A DNA stretch of 64,000 nucleotides from RYN-428 sp035551995 (GCA_035551995.1 DASZME010000008.1:181860-245859), one strand, 5' to 3'. Counted from the stretch's first letter, positions 54,093-63,675 are shown. The notes: a model not told the origin generated them from the letters alone. Translations and numbers: made by a program.

Positions 54093-54977
54093 TTAGCTGC
54101 TCGGTCGCTCAAAATTCTTTTCCAGCGGTTCAACGACATGATTGGCGACCAGTTCATCGAGGAATATCGCCAATCCCTCGTCGGCGTTCGCGCCGATCAC
54201 GCGCTTGGCCACCGCCTGCACCGCGGGCCGGGCGTTGCCCATGGCTACGCCGAGGCCGGCGTTTTTAATCATCGGAATATCGTTGACGTCATCCCCGATC
54301 GCGACGATCTGCTCGGCCAGCACGCCATGCCGGCGGGCGACGAACATGATGCCTTCCCACTTATTCACCGCCGGGTCAAATACCTCGAGCACTTCAACGC
54401 CATACGACGGCACCATCAGGTTGTGTGCGACGATGCGGCTGCCGAAACGTGCGGTTAATTCATCCTTCACCGTCGCCACTTCGTCGGCGCCCGCGCAGAT
54501 GCCGACGCGGATCGTGTGATCATGCGGATGGGACGCAAGCCGATCGACCCGGGTGATCTTGGCCGCGGTCGCCTTCATCCACATTCGCGTCGCGTCGTTG
54601 AGCGGAAGGTCGCCGCTCATCAGGTAATTCACGCCGGCCGAGCCGGTCTCCTGCAACACCAGCACCGCATGGCCATGGCCTTCAAGGCATTGGCAGACTT
54701 CGCGGGCGAGGGCCGGGTCCATCATCGTGCGATGGAGCGTGAGTTCCTTATCGGTATCGACCACCATCGCCCCGCCGACGAAGACGGCGGTTGGCCAATG
54801 TTCGACGGTGTCGAGCACCGCGCGGCTTTCAGTCCAATTTCGACCGGTTGCGAAACAGACCAGCAGGCCCGCCGTCAGACAGTTTTGAACGGCCAGCTTC
54901 ACTCTTGGCGTCACCTCGCCCGTGGGGGAGAGCAGCGTTCCGTCCAGGTCAATGGCGATCATTCGATACTGCGGCAT
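54093..54977 (-). CDS. HAD-superfamily (Cof-type) phosphatase
   Basis: The 294-residue protein is a HAD-IIB (Cof) phosphatase. D10 and D12 in MIAIDLDGTLLS are the nucleophile and acid; CFATGRNWTE is motif II; the C-terminal IGDDVNDIPMIKNAGLGVAM is motif IV, with the lysine of motif III in between (NKWEGIMFVA). It would dephosphorylate a small sugar phosphate or cofactor. The ATG at 54977 gives the conserved N-terminus; ATGs at 55016 and 55355 only extend it with non-conserved residues. It is single on its strand. Confidence 0.88.
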   Translation of the reverse strand: MPQYRMIAIDLDGTLLSPTGEVTPRVKLAVQNCLTAGLLVCFATGRNWTESRAVLDTVEHWPTAVFVGGAMVVDTDKELTLHRTMMDPALAREVCQCLEGHGHAVLVLQETGSAGVNYLMSGDLPLNDATRMWMKATAAKITRVDRLASHPHDHTIRVGICAGADEVATVKDELTARFGSRIVAHNLMVPSYGVEVLEVFDPAVNKWEGIMFVARRHGVLAEQIVAIGDDVNDIPMIKNAGLGVAMGNARPAVQAVAKRVIGANADEGLAIFLDELVANHVVEPLEKNFERPSS

Positions 54978-55516
54978 CCGGTCAACAACTCTTTCCGTTT
55001 CGTCAGGAGGAAGCATACAGACTTGATCCGGTCGTGCAATTAATTCGAAAGTTATCAACACCACCTGTCGGGGGACAATACAGCCGCTATCCAATTCTTG
55101 GTGCTTCACCCTTATGACAGTCGGTGATAAAACAGCCGTATTGAAGACCGTGAATGTTACGGCAAGCGGACGGCTTTGGTCTTGCCTCGTTGATCCCCGT
55201 CCGATCACGGTAAGGCCGCCGACGAGGCCAACATCGTCCGGACGCGAGCGCATTTCGGAAGGATGTTGTTGTCTGGAAACCGAAGGAACCGCTTTGCATC
55301 CCGTCGGGGTGGGGCAGATTCGCCCACCGTGAGGTGCGCGAGCCAAAGGGCACAAAACCGCAGGCGGTACGCTTACCCTTCAAGTTCAACCCGAAAAACC
55401 GCTCACGCCCGGATCGCTCGGGTGCGTGGCGCTTTAGGGCGGCTGAGCCCACCTTACCTTCCCCGGCGTACCGTCGGCGGGGACAAAGGGCCGCGTAACG
55501 TCACGCGCCCTCGCCG
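54978..55516. other. Gap of 540 bases without a recognised gene
   Basis: An in-frame extension of the HAD gene covers part of it (MCPLARAP start at 55355), but its composition is not protein-like. A GC-rich part at 55330-55490 has short stems (for example CCCCGG near 55467 and CGGGG near 55488) and may be a degenerate repeat. I checked for RNase P, SRP and tRNA-type signatures and found none. Confidence 0.4.
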
Positions 55517-56479
55517 TTACGGCGTTCCCACCGCCGGGCGCGTCGCGGGCGCCGGGTTCGCCGCTTTCAGATGCTTATCGAAGAACGCCTCGACGGAGGC
55601 GAGTACCGCTCGTCCGCCCAGCCCATGCCCGGCGCCGGGAATCACCTCCAGCTTCACCTCAACGCCGGCTTTTTCAAGCGCGTCGCGCAATATTTCACTT
55701 TGTGCGACGGGAACCAGCGGATCATTGGCGCCATGCATGATAAGAAATGGGGGACAATCTTTGTTGACGTAGGCGATCGGGTTGGCTTTTTCCGTCTTGT
55801 CCTTATTTTCCTGAATCGGCCCACCGATCAGTCGGCTCATGGGTGATTTTGGCGAATCGGGCTGGCCGGCGATTCCGGCTTCTTTTGCCTGCTCGGCGAA
55901 TTTAAGAAAATCGGTTGGGCCGAACCAGTCGCAGACAGCCTGCACCCGGCTCGATTGATCCAGATTCCCGGCCGGACCCTCGAGGTCCGCCACGCCCCCT
56001 GTCGTCCCGAGCAACGCGACCAGGTGACCGCCCGCCGACGAACCCCAGGCGCCGATATGGGCGCCGTCAAGGCCATAAAACCTGGCGTGGGCGCGGAGCC
56101 AGCGGACGGCGGTCTTACAGTCTTCGATCTGCGCCGGGAAGATCGCTTCCTGGCTAAGGCGATAGTCGATGGACGCGACGGCATAGCCATGCGCGACTAG
56201 CGCGACGGCGGTTCGGTCATGCTTGTCGCCGCCGCTCCACGCCCCGCCATGAACGTAAAGGATCACGGGCGCCGGTTTGTCCGTCGGGTCGGGAAGATAC
56301 AAATCCAGCAGCAGGGATTTTCCGTCCACGTCGGCGTATTCCAGGTTGGGAAGCAGGCGCATGCCCGCCGACGATGTAGTCGGGGATTTGGCGGGCTGCG
56401 TGTCGGCGGCGCGGGATATTACGCACAGCGCCAGTGCCGCGAACAATAAACACAAGGTGCGATTGATTGATTGGGGCAT
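55517..56479 (-). CDS. Secreted alpha/beta-hydrolase (esterase/lipase)
   Basis: The 320-residue protein has a signal peptide (TLCLLFAALALCVISRAADT). Esterase features: oxyanion HGGAW (residues 77-81), nucleophile S148 in AWGSSAGGH, catalytic Asp in MHGANDPLVP and His in IPGAGHGLGG. The layout matches the BD-FAE/carboxylesterase group acting on plant polysaccharide esters. The ATG at 56479 has GGAAAGG just upstream. The longer frame from 56761 overlaps rpoN and is rejected. Confidence 0.88.
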   Translation of the reverse strand: MPQSINRTLCLLFAALALCVISRAADTQPAKSPTTSSAGMRLLPNLEYADVDGKSLLLDLYLPDPTDKPAPVILYVHGGAWSGGDKHDRTAVALVAHGYAVASIDYRLSQEAIFPAQIEDCKTAVRWLRAHARFYGLDGAHIGAWGSSAGGHLVALLGTTGGVADLEGPAGNLDQSSRVQAVCDWFGPTDFLKFAEQAKEAGIAGQPDSPKSPMSRLIGGPIQENKDKTEKANPIAYVNKDCPPFLIMHGANDPLVPVAQSEILRDALEKAGVEVKLEVIPGAGHGLGGRAVLASVEAFFDKHLKAANPAPATRPAVGTP

Positions 56480-56493
56480 CGGCCTTTCCGGTT

Positions 56494-58017
56494 CTAAAAA
56501 TCCCGCCGTTGCCGGGCAGTCGGAATGTTGAGGATCTTGCGGTATTTGGCGACTGTTCTTCGCGCCAGATCGATCCCCTGCTCCTTGAGCTTGGCCACGA
56601 TCTCGTCGTCGTTGAGCGGGTTGAGGCGGTCTTCGTTTTCGATGATCGCCTTCAATTTCTCCTTGACGGCGTCCCAGCTCATATCTTCGCCTTCGGAATT
56701 GGTCGTTCCGCCGGAAAAGAAACGCCGAAGCGGAAAAACGCCGCGCGGCGTCTGAATCCACTTTTCGCTCACCGCCCGCGAAACCGTCGCGACGTGAATC
56801 CCCAGTTGATCGGCGACCAGGATCATCGGCAACGGCTTGAGAAATTCCGGCCCTCTGTCGAAAAAGTCGCGCTGGGCGTCCACCACGGCTCGGATCACCC
56901 GCATGATCGTGCTCTTTCTCTGCTCGATGCTTTCGATAAGCCAGCGGGCATTGCGAACGTTGTTGGCGAGAAACTCGCGGGTTTTCTTGTCGTAGGCACG
57001 GTCCTTCAGCATCTTGCGATACATGCCGGAGATGAAAAGATTCGGCGCCGGATCATTGGACATTTCGATTTCGTAGCGGTCGTTTTCCTCGTCGTAATAG
57101 ATGATGGCGTCCGGCGTCACCGACGGCGAATCTTCGCCCCCGATTTGTTTGCCGGGATAAGGCTGCAGACGACCCAGCCGCTTCACGGCCGCCTTGATGT
57201 CGTCGATCGGGCGCCCCAGTTTCTTGCTGATCTGCGGATAGCGATTCATCTCGAGGTCTTTGAGATGCTCCGTAATCAGCGCCCGCTCCAACTCAAATTC
57301 GTGCCCGACGGCCCGTTCGGGCTCATTCTCGAGCATCGTCAGTTGCAGCAGAAGACACTCGTGGAGCGTCCGCGCCCCGACCCCGGGCGGATCGAGCGTC
57401 TGCACCAGGCTTAAGGCGTCGGTGAGTTCGGCGATCGTCACGGGCTTCTTCGAATCCTTAATAATCGTTTCGAAGTCGATCCGCAGATAACCCTCGGCAT
57501 CGATGTAGTTGATGATCAATTCGCCGGCCTTGCGAACCTCAGGCGTGCATTCGACGAACGCCCACTGTCCCAGCAGATATTCCTGCAGGGTCATGCCGCG
57601 GGCGGCGGTATTGTTCATGGCGTCGAGCTTCTTGTCGCGCTCGCCGTCATAGCTGCCGCTGGAAACGCGGAAACTACTGTTGGTATTAAACTCTTCGTTT
57701 TCGAAATATTCGCTGAGCTTGGCCAAGCGATCGAAATCCTCGGCGCCGTCGCCTCCCTCCTTCACCACCAGCGCCTTTTCGTTCTCGCTGGCCTCGGGCC
57801 TGGCGTCGACCGCGTCGGCGATCACATCCGCTTCGGATTCTCCCTCGCTCATCTCCAGAACGGGATTGGCCTGCAATTCCTGTTCGATCCGCTCTTCCAG
57901 CTTCTGCAAGGGTAGCTGGAGAATCTCCATGCTTTGGATCATGCGCGGCGTGAGCACCTGCATGGTCCTCATCTCCGTCCGCATGCCAAGAGAGTGATTT
58001 AACTGCATAATGGACAT
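56494..58017 (-). CDS. rpoN: RNA polymerase sigma-54 factor
   Basis: Sigma-54 (507 residues) directs polymerase to -24/-12 promoters opened by AAA+ activators. Region I is Gln/Leu-rich (MQVLTPRMIQSMEILQLPLQ), region II is acidic (EGESEADVIADAVDA), and region III holds the core-binding part, the helix-turn-helix (VADQLGIHVATVSRAVSEKW) and the RpoN box ARRTVAKYR near residue 490. The length is normal. It is read divergently from the ABC ATPase gene. The start is MSIMQLN at 58017. Confidence 0.97.
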   Translation of the reverse strand: MSIMQLNHSLGMRTEMRTMQVLTPRMIQSMEILQLPLQKLEERIEQELQANPVLEMSEGESEADVIADAVDARPEASENEKALVVKEGGDGAEDFDRLAKLSEYFENEEFNTNSSFRVSSGSYDGERDKKLDAMNNTAARGMTLQEYLLGQWAFVECTPEVRKAGELIINYIDAEGYLRIDFETIIKDSKKPVTIAELTDALSLVQTLDPPGVGARTLHECLLLQLTMLENEPERAVGHEFELERALITEHLKDLEMNRYPQISKKLGRPIDDIKAAVKRLGRLQPYPGKQIGGEDSPSVTPDAIIYYDEENDRYEIEMSNDPAPNLFISGMYRKMLKDRAYDKKTREFLANNVRNARWLIESIEQRKSTIMRVIRAVVDAQRDFFDRGPEFLKPLPMILVADQLGIHVATVSRAVSEKWIQTPRGVFPLRRFFSGGTTNSEGEDMSWDAVKEKLKAIIENEDRLNPLNDDEIVAKLKEQGIDLARRTVAKYRKILNIPTARQRRDF

Positions 58018-58225
58018 TACCTTAAAGCAGCAAAGTTTCGGTATATCGTTTGCTGCGTCCCAATCATATCACTGAAGTCTTCGATGGGCCAACTGCAATT
58101 TTATTCGGCGTTTTTCCTGCGGTGTCGTTTTTGCGGGGGGCATTTTTTTTCCGGCGAAATGAATAGGCGGTTCGACCCCTGGTTCAACTTCCAATTTTCC
58201 GGCATTGAAATAGGATGGCGATCCG

Positions 58226-59035
58226 ATGGCTCCACTGGTGAATATTCGCGGGCTGGATTTTTCCTATGGGCCGCAGGCGGTTCTTGAGGACATCAACTTG
58301 ACCGTCGAGCCCGGCGCCGTCTTGGGCATGATCGGGCCCAACGGCGGCGGAAAAACCACGCTGATTCGTCTTTTACTCGGGCTTCTCCAACCCACGGCCG
58401 GTTCGATTACCGTCGCGGGTCTATCTCCCAAACAAGCGATCCGCCGGGGAAGCCTGATCGGCTATCTGCCGCAAAATCCGAACATCCCCGCGCATTTTCC
58501 CATCAGCGTGCGGCAAGTCGTTCATTTGGGACTGGCCGGTAAGACAGGCATGCTACGCCCGAATCCGCGTGATGATGTCTCCTTTGCCGATTCCCTCCTG
58601 GCCCGCGTCGGAATCGAAGAACTGGCCGACAAACCGATCGGCGCCCTTTCCGGCGGCCAACTTCAGCGGGCCCTTATCGCCCGCGCACTGGCCCCTCGCC
58701 CCAAACTTCTCCTATTGGACGAACCAACCACCGGCATCGACCGCGGCGGACAGCGCCAGTTCATCGAGTTTATTCTCTCGCTCAAAGCTGAACTGGGCCT
58801 GACGGTGGTATTTGTCAGCCATGATCTCCGCGCCGTGTCGGCCACATGCGATCGAATCGCCTGCCTGAATCGGACGCTTCATTATCACGACGTGCCGGAC
58901 CATCTGCCGGCGGAGTTGGTCTATCGGATGTTTGCCTGCGACCTCGAGGCAATGGGAATCAAGGGCGGCCATGTCTGCACCCACGGCGCCGACGAAATGC
59001 AAATAATCCAGGCGGCGGTCGCTAAAACCCCATGA
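58226..59035 (+). CDS. ABC transporter ATPase, zinc/manganese type
   Basis: The 269-residue ATPase has Walker A GPNGGGKTT (38-46), signature LSGGQLQRA, Walker B LLLLDEPT and the H-loop VFVSHDL. The overall likeness is to ZnuC/MntB-type metal-transporter ATPases. The C-terminal tail has GGHVCTHGADEM, with Cys and His residues that could sense or bind metal. The permease and substrate-binding genes are not adjacent: the next gene is a CNNM-type protein, itself involved in divalent cation handling. So metal transport is inferred from the family and context. Confidence 0.88.
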   Translation: MAPLVNIRGLDFSYGPQAVLEDINLTVEPGAVLGMIGPNGGGKTTLIRLLLGLLQPTAGSITVAGLSPKQAIRRGSLIGYLPQNPNIPAHFPISVRQVVHLGLAGKTGMLRPNPRDDVSFADSLLARVGIEELADKPIGALSGGQLQRALIARALAPRPKLLLLDEPTTGIDRGGQRQFIEFILSLKAELGLTVVFVSHDLRAVSATCDRIACLNRTLHYHDVPDHLPAELVYRMFACDLEAMGIKGGHVCTHGADEMQIIQAAVAKTP

Positions 59036-59104
59036 CCCGGATCTTGCTGCCTTCGCTCATGAATGGCGGGAACGTCCTTTCCAAGAGCAGTTATCAGGTT
59101 GCTC

Positions 59105-59188
59105 CCGCGTTTCTGCGTTTCAATAGCGGTCCCGCTTGGCGGGCGTTCTTCGCGACGCAAGGTCGCTTCACCACCATGAGAAATGCTC
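59105..59188 (+). repeat. REP-like dispersed palindromic repeat (family A), full copy
   Basis: CGCGTTTCTGCGTTTCAATA, then GCGGTCCCGCTTGGCGGGCG, then TTCTTCGCGACGCAAGGTCG, ending CTTCACCACCATGAGAAATG. It fills most of the 308-base gap 59036-59343, followed by a stretch with two tandem GGCTCAGG/GGTCAGGC-like parts. Confidence 0.8.
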
Positions 59189-59343
59189 GAACCATGTCAA
59201 TCCGCGTAATCCGTGGCTCAGGCTTTGGTTGCGGTCGGAGGCCGCGCCGGGTCATCGGCGGGTCAGGCCTTTGGTTGCGCCCGGATGCGGCGCCGGGAAA
59301 TCCGCCTCTTCCCCTTCCGCGCCGCCACGGGTAAAACCCCGCC

Positions 59344-60756
59344 GTGACAATTGTTTGGAGAATACTGGCCACGCTGGGGCTTGTGGCGTTGAATGCGTTT
59401 TTCGTCGCTTCGGAATTTGCCGCGGTGCAGGCCCGTGCGTCAAGGCTCGAAGCCCAGGCCGATCGCTCGATCTGGGCTCGCCTGGCCCTCAAGATTAAGC
59501 GCCGGCTCGACCTGTTCCTGTCCAGTTGCCAGCTTGGGGTAACGCTGGCCAGCCTGGGCCTCGGCGCCGTTACCGAGCCGGCGGTGGCGGCGGTGGTCGA
59601 GCCGTGGCTGCGGTTTGGGCATCTGTCGACCGCGGACATCGACGCCATCGCGTTCGCCGTCGCGATGGGAATCAGCACGTCTTTGCACATCGTCATCGGC
59701 GAGCAGGCGCCGAAAAACTGGGCGATCAATTACAGCGATTGGCTGCTGCCGATCGTGGCCGGGCCGCTGGTTTTTTTCACTTATGTCTGCTATCCGGTCA
59801 TTTGGCTGCTGAATTCCGTGACGCAGGGGGTATTGCGTCTGACGGGCGTGAAGACCAACCTCGGCGGCGACGGAGGATTGCCGCACACCGAGCGGGAGCT
59901 TCGCGCGCTGCTCGCCCAGTCGGTGGCCCAGGGGACGATTGGCAAAGGCCATGGCCGGATCCTCGCCAGCGCGTTTGAAATCGGCGAGTTGAAGGTTCGC
60001 CAGATCATGGTGCCGCGAACGCGCGTCGATTTTCTAACGCTCGATCAGCCGTTGAGCGAGATGTTGCGCACCGTTCAAAAAGGCGGATACACGCGCCTGC
60101 CCTTGTGCGACGGCGACATCGATCACGTGATCGGCCTGGTTCATATGAAAGACCTGTTCAGCCATCTGAAATTGGTATCGGGAAAGCTGCGTTTTTCGGA
60201 CGAAAAAACGCCCGACGGGCACGCGATCGCGATCGCCGACGGCTTGCCGGGATCGGCCATTCATGTGATCGGGTCGGGCGAGATCGACTTGCGGAAAATC
60301 CGCCGCGACATCCTGTTTGTCCCTGAATTAACGCCGGTCCTGAAGGTGTTGCGCCAATTCCAGACCAGCCATGTTCATATGGCGGTGGTGGTGGACGAAT
60401 TCGGCGCGACCAGCGGCGTGGTCACCCTCGAAGACGTTTTGGAAGAAATCGTCGGCGAAATCGAAGACGAGTTTGACCCGGTCGCTCCCGCCGATTTTAT
60501 TCGCGAAGGCGCCAACTTCCGCCTCAGCGGTCAATATCCGCTGCACAATTTGCGCGACCGCCTGAACCTCGTCAAGGAAGAGGATATCGACAACGGCGAC
60601 GTCGACACCATCGGCGGCTACATCATCCAAAAACTCGGCCGGTGGCCTCGTCCCGGCGACACCGTGCCGATCGGGCAATATCAGGCCAGGGTCCTGTCGG
60701 TACAACAGCGGCGCGTGGGACAAATACTGCTGACAGCGGCGGCGCCGACGGCGTAG
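59344..60756 (+). CDS. CNNM/CorC-type transporter (hemolysin-family protein)
   Basis: The 470-residue protein has an N-terminal DUF21 membrane domain with three or four spans (FFVASEFAAVQARASRLEAQ is the conserved start), a CBS pair beginning RQIMVPRTRVDFLTLDQPLS and ending VTLEDVLEEIVGEIEDEFDP, and a C-terminal CorC_HlyC domain (GYIIQKLGRWPRPGDTV). The family exports Mg2+ or regulates cation balance. It starts at GTG 59344. The preceding gene is a metal-type ABC ATPase. Confidence 0.93.
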   Translation: MTIVWRILATLGLVALNAFFVASEFAAVQARASRLEAQADRSIWARLALKIKRRLDLFLSSCQLGVTLASLGLGAVTEPAVAAVVEPWLRFGHLSTADIDAIAFAVAMGISTSLHIVIGEQAPKNWAINYSDWLLPIVAGPLVFFTYVCYPVIWLLNSVTQGVLRLTGVKTNLGGDGGLPHTERELRALLAQSVAQGTIGKGHGRILASAFEIGELKVRQIMVPRTRVDFLTLDQPLSEMLRTVQKGGYTRLPLCDGDIDHVIGLVHMKDLFSHLKLVSGKLRFSDEKTPDGHAIAIADGLPGSAIHVIGSGEIDLRKIRRDILFVPELTPVLKVLRQFQTSHVHMAVVVDEFGATSGVVTLEDVLEEIVGEIEDEFDPVAPADFIREGANFRLSGQYPLHNLRDRLNLVKEEDIDNGDVDTIGGYIIQKLGRWPRPGDTVPIGQYQARVLSVQQRRVGQILLTAAAPTA

Positions 60757-60847
60757 GTCGTCGGCGCCACCGCGAAAACCGCTTGCCGCGTTTCATGTAT
60801 GCCGGTATTGTTTCGAAGTCCCGACCGGCGTTTTCTGGAGCCGCACC

Positions 60848-62023
60848 ATGCGTCGATTGCGATTTGTTCTCCTCGCTCTGGTTGTCCTGATCTTCTCCGT
60901 CGTCCCCGCGCGGGCGCAGACCGCCGATGCCGACGAGGCGCCGCTGGGAAAACGGTTGCAGGAATACCAGCTTCTTGAGCAGCGCCTCACCGAACTGTTC
61001 AAGCAGAAGGAATATGACAAGGCCGCCGAGGCGTGCCATCGGCAGATGCAGCTTGTGCCGGAATCGCCCGAGCCGCACTACAACCTCGCCTGCGCCCTCG
61101 CCCGCCAGGAGCAGAAAGACGCGGCGCTTCTAGAACTTTCCGAAGCGGTCAGACTTGGATTCACCGATTCCGCCCACATGCGCGAAGACGATGATCTGGC
61201 CGCTCTTCATGAACTGCCGAAATTCAAAGACCTGCTGAAAGAAGCCCGGCAGAAAGACCTCGACGCCCCGCACGAAGTCGCCGCCGAAATCGACGGCGTC
61301 AAGACGATTGAGGGATTTCCCGAAGGAGGATTGCGCTATCGGCTTCGCATCGATCCAGCCGCCGGCAAGGATAAGAAAGCCCGGCTGATGATCTGGCTGC
61401 ATCCGTCCGGCGAATCGATGGACAACGTGCTCGAACAAATGTCGCCGCGGTTCGCCCACGACGGCTATGCTCTCCTGGTCCTCACCCAGAAAAACTACGG
61501 CTTCTGGTCCGATCCGGACGTGACTGCATTGCTGGACAAGACCCTTCCGGAAGTGGCGAAAATCGACGGCGTCGACGCGAAAAAACCGATCCTCATCGGA
61601 TTCAGCGCCGGCGGCCAGGTGGCGCTGCAACTGTGGCGTCAGCACCCCGACGCCTACGGCGGATTGGTCGTCGATTCGGCCTATCCAATCGACATGGAAA
61701 AGTACGCCGTCGGAAAAATCGAGCCGTTCGCGATCCCAAAAGACCCGGGAATCAAATCGTGTCCCATTTTCGTGCTGGTCGGCGGCGCCGACGGGGGAAC
61801 GCAGATGTGGAAGGTCGTGGAAAAAAGCTGGCGCCAGGCGGAAATTCCGCTCAGCGTATATGTCGTTCCGGGCGCGGGCCACGCCTGGCTGTTCGACGGC
61901 GAGCATCTTGCGTTTCTGCACGATTGGCTGAAGCAGGTTCATTCCGGCGAATTGCCCAGCAGAGAAAGCAAGCCGAAGACATCGCTTCCAGGCGATGAGA
62001 ATAATCAAACGATCAAAGTCTGA
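60848..62023 (+). CDS. Exported TPR and alpha/beta-hydrolase protein
   Basis: The 391-residue protein has a signal peptide (FVLLALVVLIFSVVPARAQ). A TPR-like part follows (LFKQKEYDKAAEACHRQMQL and PEPHYNLACALARQEQ), then a hydrolase domain from about residue 170: LMIWLHPSGESMDN, nucleophile Ser in IGFSAGGQVAL, Asp in VLVGGADGGTQMW, and His in VPGAGHAWLF. It is probably an esterase that docks on a partner protein. Confidence 0.85.
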   Translation: MRRLRFVLLALVVLIFSVVPARAQTADADEAPLGKRLQEYQLLEQRLTELFKQKEYDKAAEACHRQMQLVPESPEPHYNLACALARQEQKDAALLELSEAVRLGFTDSAHMREDDDLAALHELPKFKDLLKEARQKDLDAPHEVAAEIDGVKTIEGFPEGGLRYRLRIDPAAGKDKKARLMIWLHPSGESMDNVLEQMSPRFAHDGYALLVLTQKNYGFWSDPDVTALLDKTLPEVAKIDGVDAKKPILIGFSAGGQVALQLWRQHPDAYGGLVVDSAYPIDMEKYAVGKIEPFAIPKDPGIKSCPIFVLVGGADGGTQMWKVVEKSWRQAEIPLSVYVVPGAGHAWLFDGEHLAFLHDWLKQVHSGELPSRESKPKTSLPGDENNQTIKV

Positions 62024-62150
62024 AGCCGCAAAGCCCATCATCCACTCAAATCCCGATGGCTGAATCCCGAAAGGTTTTTTGGTCATTGGGATTTTTAATG
62101 ATTCGGTTTGGATCGTTCGATTTCGCGTCTTCAGTTTTTCTCGGGATAAA

Positions 62151-62639
62151 ATGGGTATGAATGTTCGACCGGCGACGGCTGACGATGTGCCGCTGGTGCT
62201 TCCGATGGTGGCCAGGGAATGTGCGTTTCATGAACGCGTTGATCCGGCCAAATATGGTTTTCGGGCCGATCCCGCCGAGCGATATGACGGCTGGCTGCGG
62301 GCGCAGGCGACGAATTCGAAGAGCGTGTTTCTGGTCGCCGACGCGACGACCGCCGGAGAACCGGCCAGACTCGCGGGGTTTTTGATCGCCACGGTCGTGA
62401 AGGAACTTCCGATTTACCGCATCGTGGAGTTCGGTTTCATTCATGACGTGTGGGTAGAGGAAGATTATCGCCATGAAGGTTGTGCTCGCCAACTGGTGAC
62501 GCTGGCGACAGAGCGCTTTCGCGAGATCGGCGTGAAGCAAATCCGCCTTGACGTGATCCACGGCAATGACGCCGCCCGCGAGCTGTTCAAAACGTGCGGG
62601 TTTCGGCCAAGCACGACGGAGATGCTCATCGAACTTTGA
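62151..62639 (+). CDS. GNAT-family N-acetyltransferase
   Basis: The 162-residue protein shows the GNAT plan: an N-terminal NVRPATADDVPLVLPMVARE, the central strand FGFIHDVWVEEDYRHEGCAR with the acetyl-CoA loop motif (R-x-x-G-C/I), and RLDVIHGNDAARELFKTCGF at the end. The substrate is not predictable. ATG 62151 is the likely start; a longer frame from 62079 is open. It sits 40 bases upstream of the sugar kinase and may share its transcript. Confidence 0.9.
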   Translation: MGMNVRPATADDVPLVLPMVARECAFHERVDPAKYGFRADPAERYDGWLRAQATNSKSVFLVADATTAGEPARLAGFLIATVVKELPIYRIVEFGFIHDVWVEEDYRHEGCARQLVTLATERFREIGVKQIRLDVIHGNDAARELFKTCGFRPSTTEMLIEL

Positions 62640-62679
62640 ATCGCTTGCGGCCCCGGTTCCGCGCGCCCACAATCACGCC

Positions 62680-63609
62680 ATGATTCTCTGCCTGGGTACC
62701 ACGCCGACCGTGCAGCGCTCGATGACGTTCGATCGTGTGGCCATCGATGACGTAAACCGCGCGATCGAGGTGAAGGACTACGCATCGGGGAAATCGCCGA
62801 ACGTCGCCCGCATCTTGCGCACGCTCGGCGCCGATCCGCTGGCGGTCGGTTTCGCCGGCGGCGATCGCGGGCGTTTTCTGCTCGACGACATGGCGAAAGC
62901 CGGGATTCGCCATGATTTTGTCATGATTCCCGAGCCAACGCGCCTTTGCACCACCGTGATCGACCAATCCAATTCGACCGCCACTGAATTGGTCGAAGAA
63001 CACGCCGTCGTCTCGTCGTCGGCATGGGCGGAGATGGATCGCAAGCTTCTCGCGCTGGCGCCGCGATCGAAACTCTGGATTTTTTCCGGGTCACTGCCTC
63101 CGGGGGCGCCGCAGGATTTCTATGCTCGGTACGTTCCGCTGGCCAGAGCGAACGGCGCCCGTTTGATCCTCGACACGCGCGGCCAACCGCTGAAATTGTC
63201 GCTCATTCACGATCATTTTATCGTCAAGCTGAATCGCGACGAATTGGCCGCGACGCTCGACCTCGCCCTCGACTCCGAGACGGCGATTACGCAAGCCGCC
63301 CGGCGCGTCTGTCCCGCCGGCGGAGCGGCGATCGTCACGCTCGGCGCCGGCGGGGCGCTGGCTTGCGCTGGCAATCGCGCATGGCGGGTCACGGCGCCGA
63401 AAGTCCGGGCCATCAGCCCGATCGGTTCCGGCGACGCCTTTGCGGCGGGACTCGGGTGGGGATTGCTGCAAGAGATGTCGATGCCCGAAGCACTCGGCGT
63501 CGGGTGCGCCTGCGGATCGGCCAACGCGATGACGGCGCTTGCCGGGCATATGAGCCCTTCGGATTTCGAGGCGCTACGCAGGAAGGTCGACGTAACGGAC
63601 ATTCCGTGA
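62680..63609 (+). CDS. PfkB-family sugar kinase, 1-phosphofructokinase/tagatose-6-P-kinase-like
   Basis: The 309-residue cytoplasmic kinase has the ribokinase fold: N-terminal CLGTTPTVQRSMTFDR and ASGKSPNVARILRTLGADPL, IFSGSLPPGAP and the ATP/anion-hole motif PIGSGDAFAAGLGWG near the end, with the catalytic Asp in GSGD. The pattern fits the FruK/LacC branch, phosphorylating a sugar 1- or 6-phosphate. The ATG at 62680 gives the conserved MILCLG. An open frame from 62566 overlaps the GNAT gene and is rejected. Confidence 0.88.
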   Translation: MILCLGTTPTVQRSMTFDRVAIDDVNRAIEVKDYASGKSPNVARILRTLGADPLAVGFAGGDRGRFLLDDMAKAGIRHDFVMIPEPTRLCTTVIDQSNSTATELVEEHAVVSSSAWAEMDRKLLALAPRSKLWIFSGSLPPGAPQDFYARYVPLARANGARLILDTRGQPLKLSLIHDHFIVKLNRDELAATLDLALDSETAITQAARRVCPAGGAAIVTLGAGGALACAGNRAWRVTAPKVRAISPIGSGDAFAAGLGWGLLQEMSMPEALGVGCACGSANAMTALAGHMSPSDFEALRRKVDVTDIP

Positions 63610-63675
63610 GCGGGCTTGTCTAGACCTTAAACCAGTACGGCCCCCGCCGAAAATTTCCTCAAATTAAACAAAAAG

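Noticed and set aside
54978..55355. N-terminal extension of the HAD phosphatase to 55355
   Set aside because: The 126 extra residues have no HAD features and no likely start signal; the conserved protein begins at MPQYRMIAIDLDGT.
54978..55516. Possible structural RNA (RNase P or SRP) in the gap
   Set aside because: A few short stems exist but none of the conserved sequence blocks of those RNAs was found.
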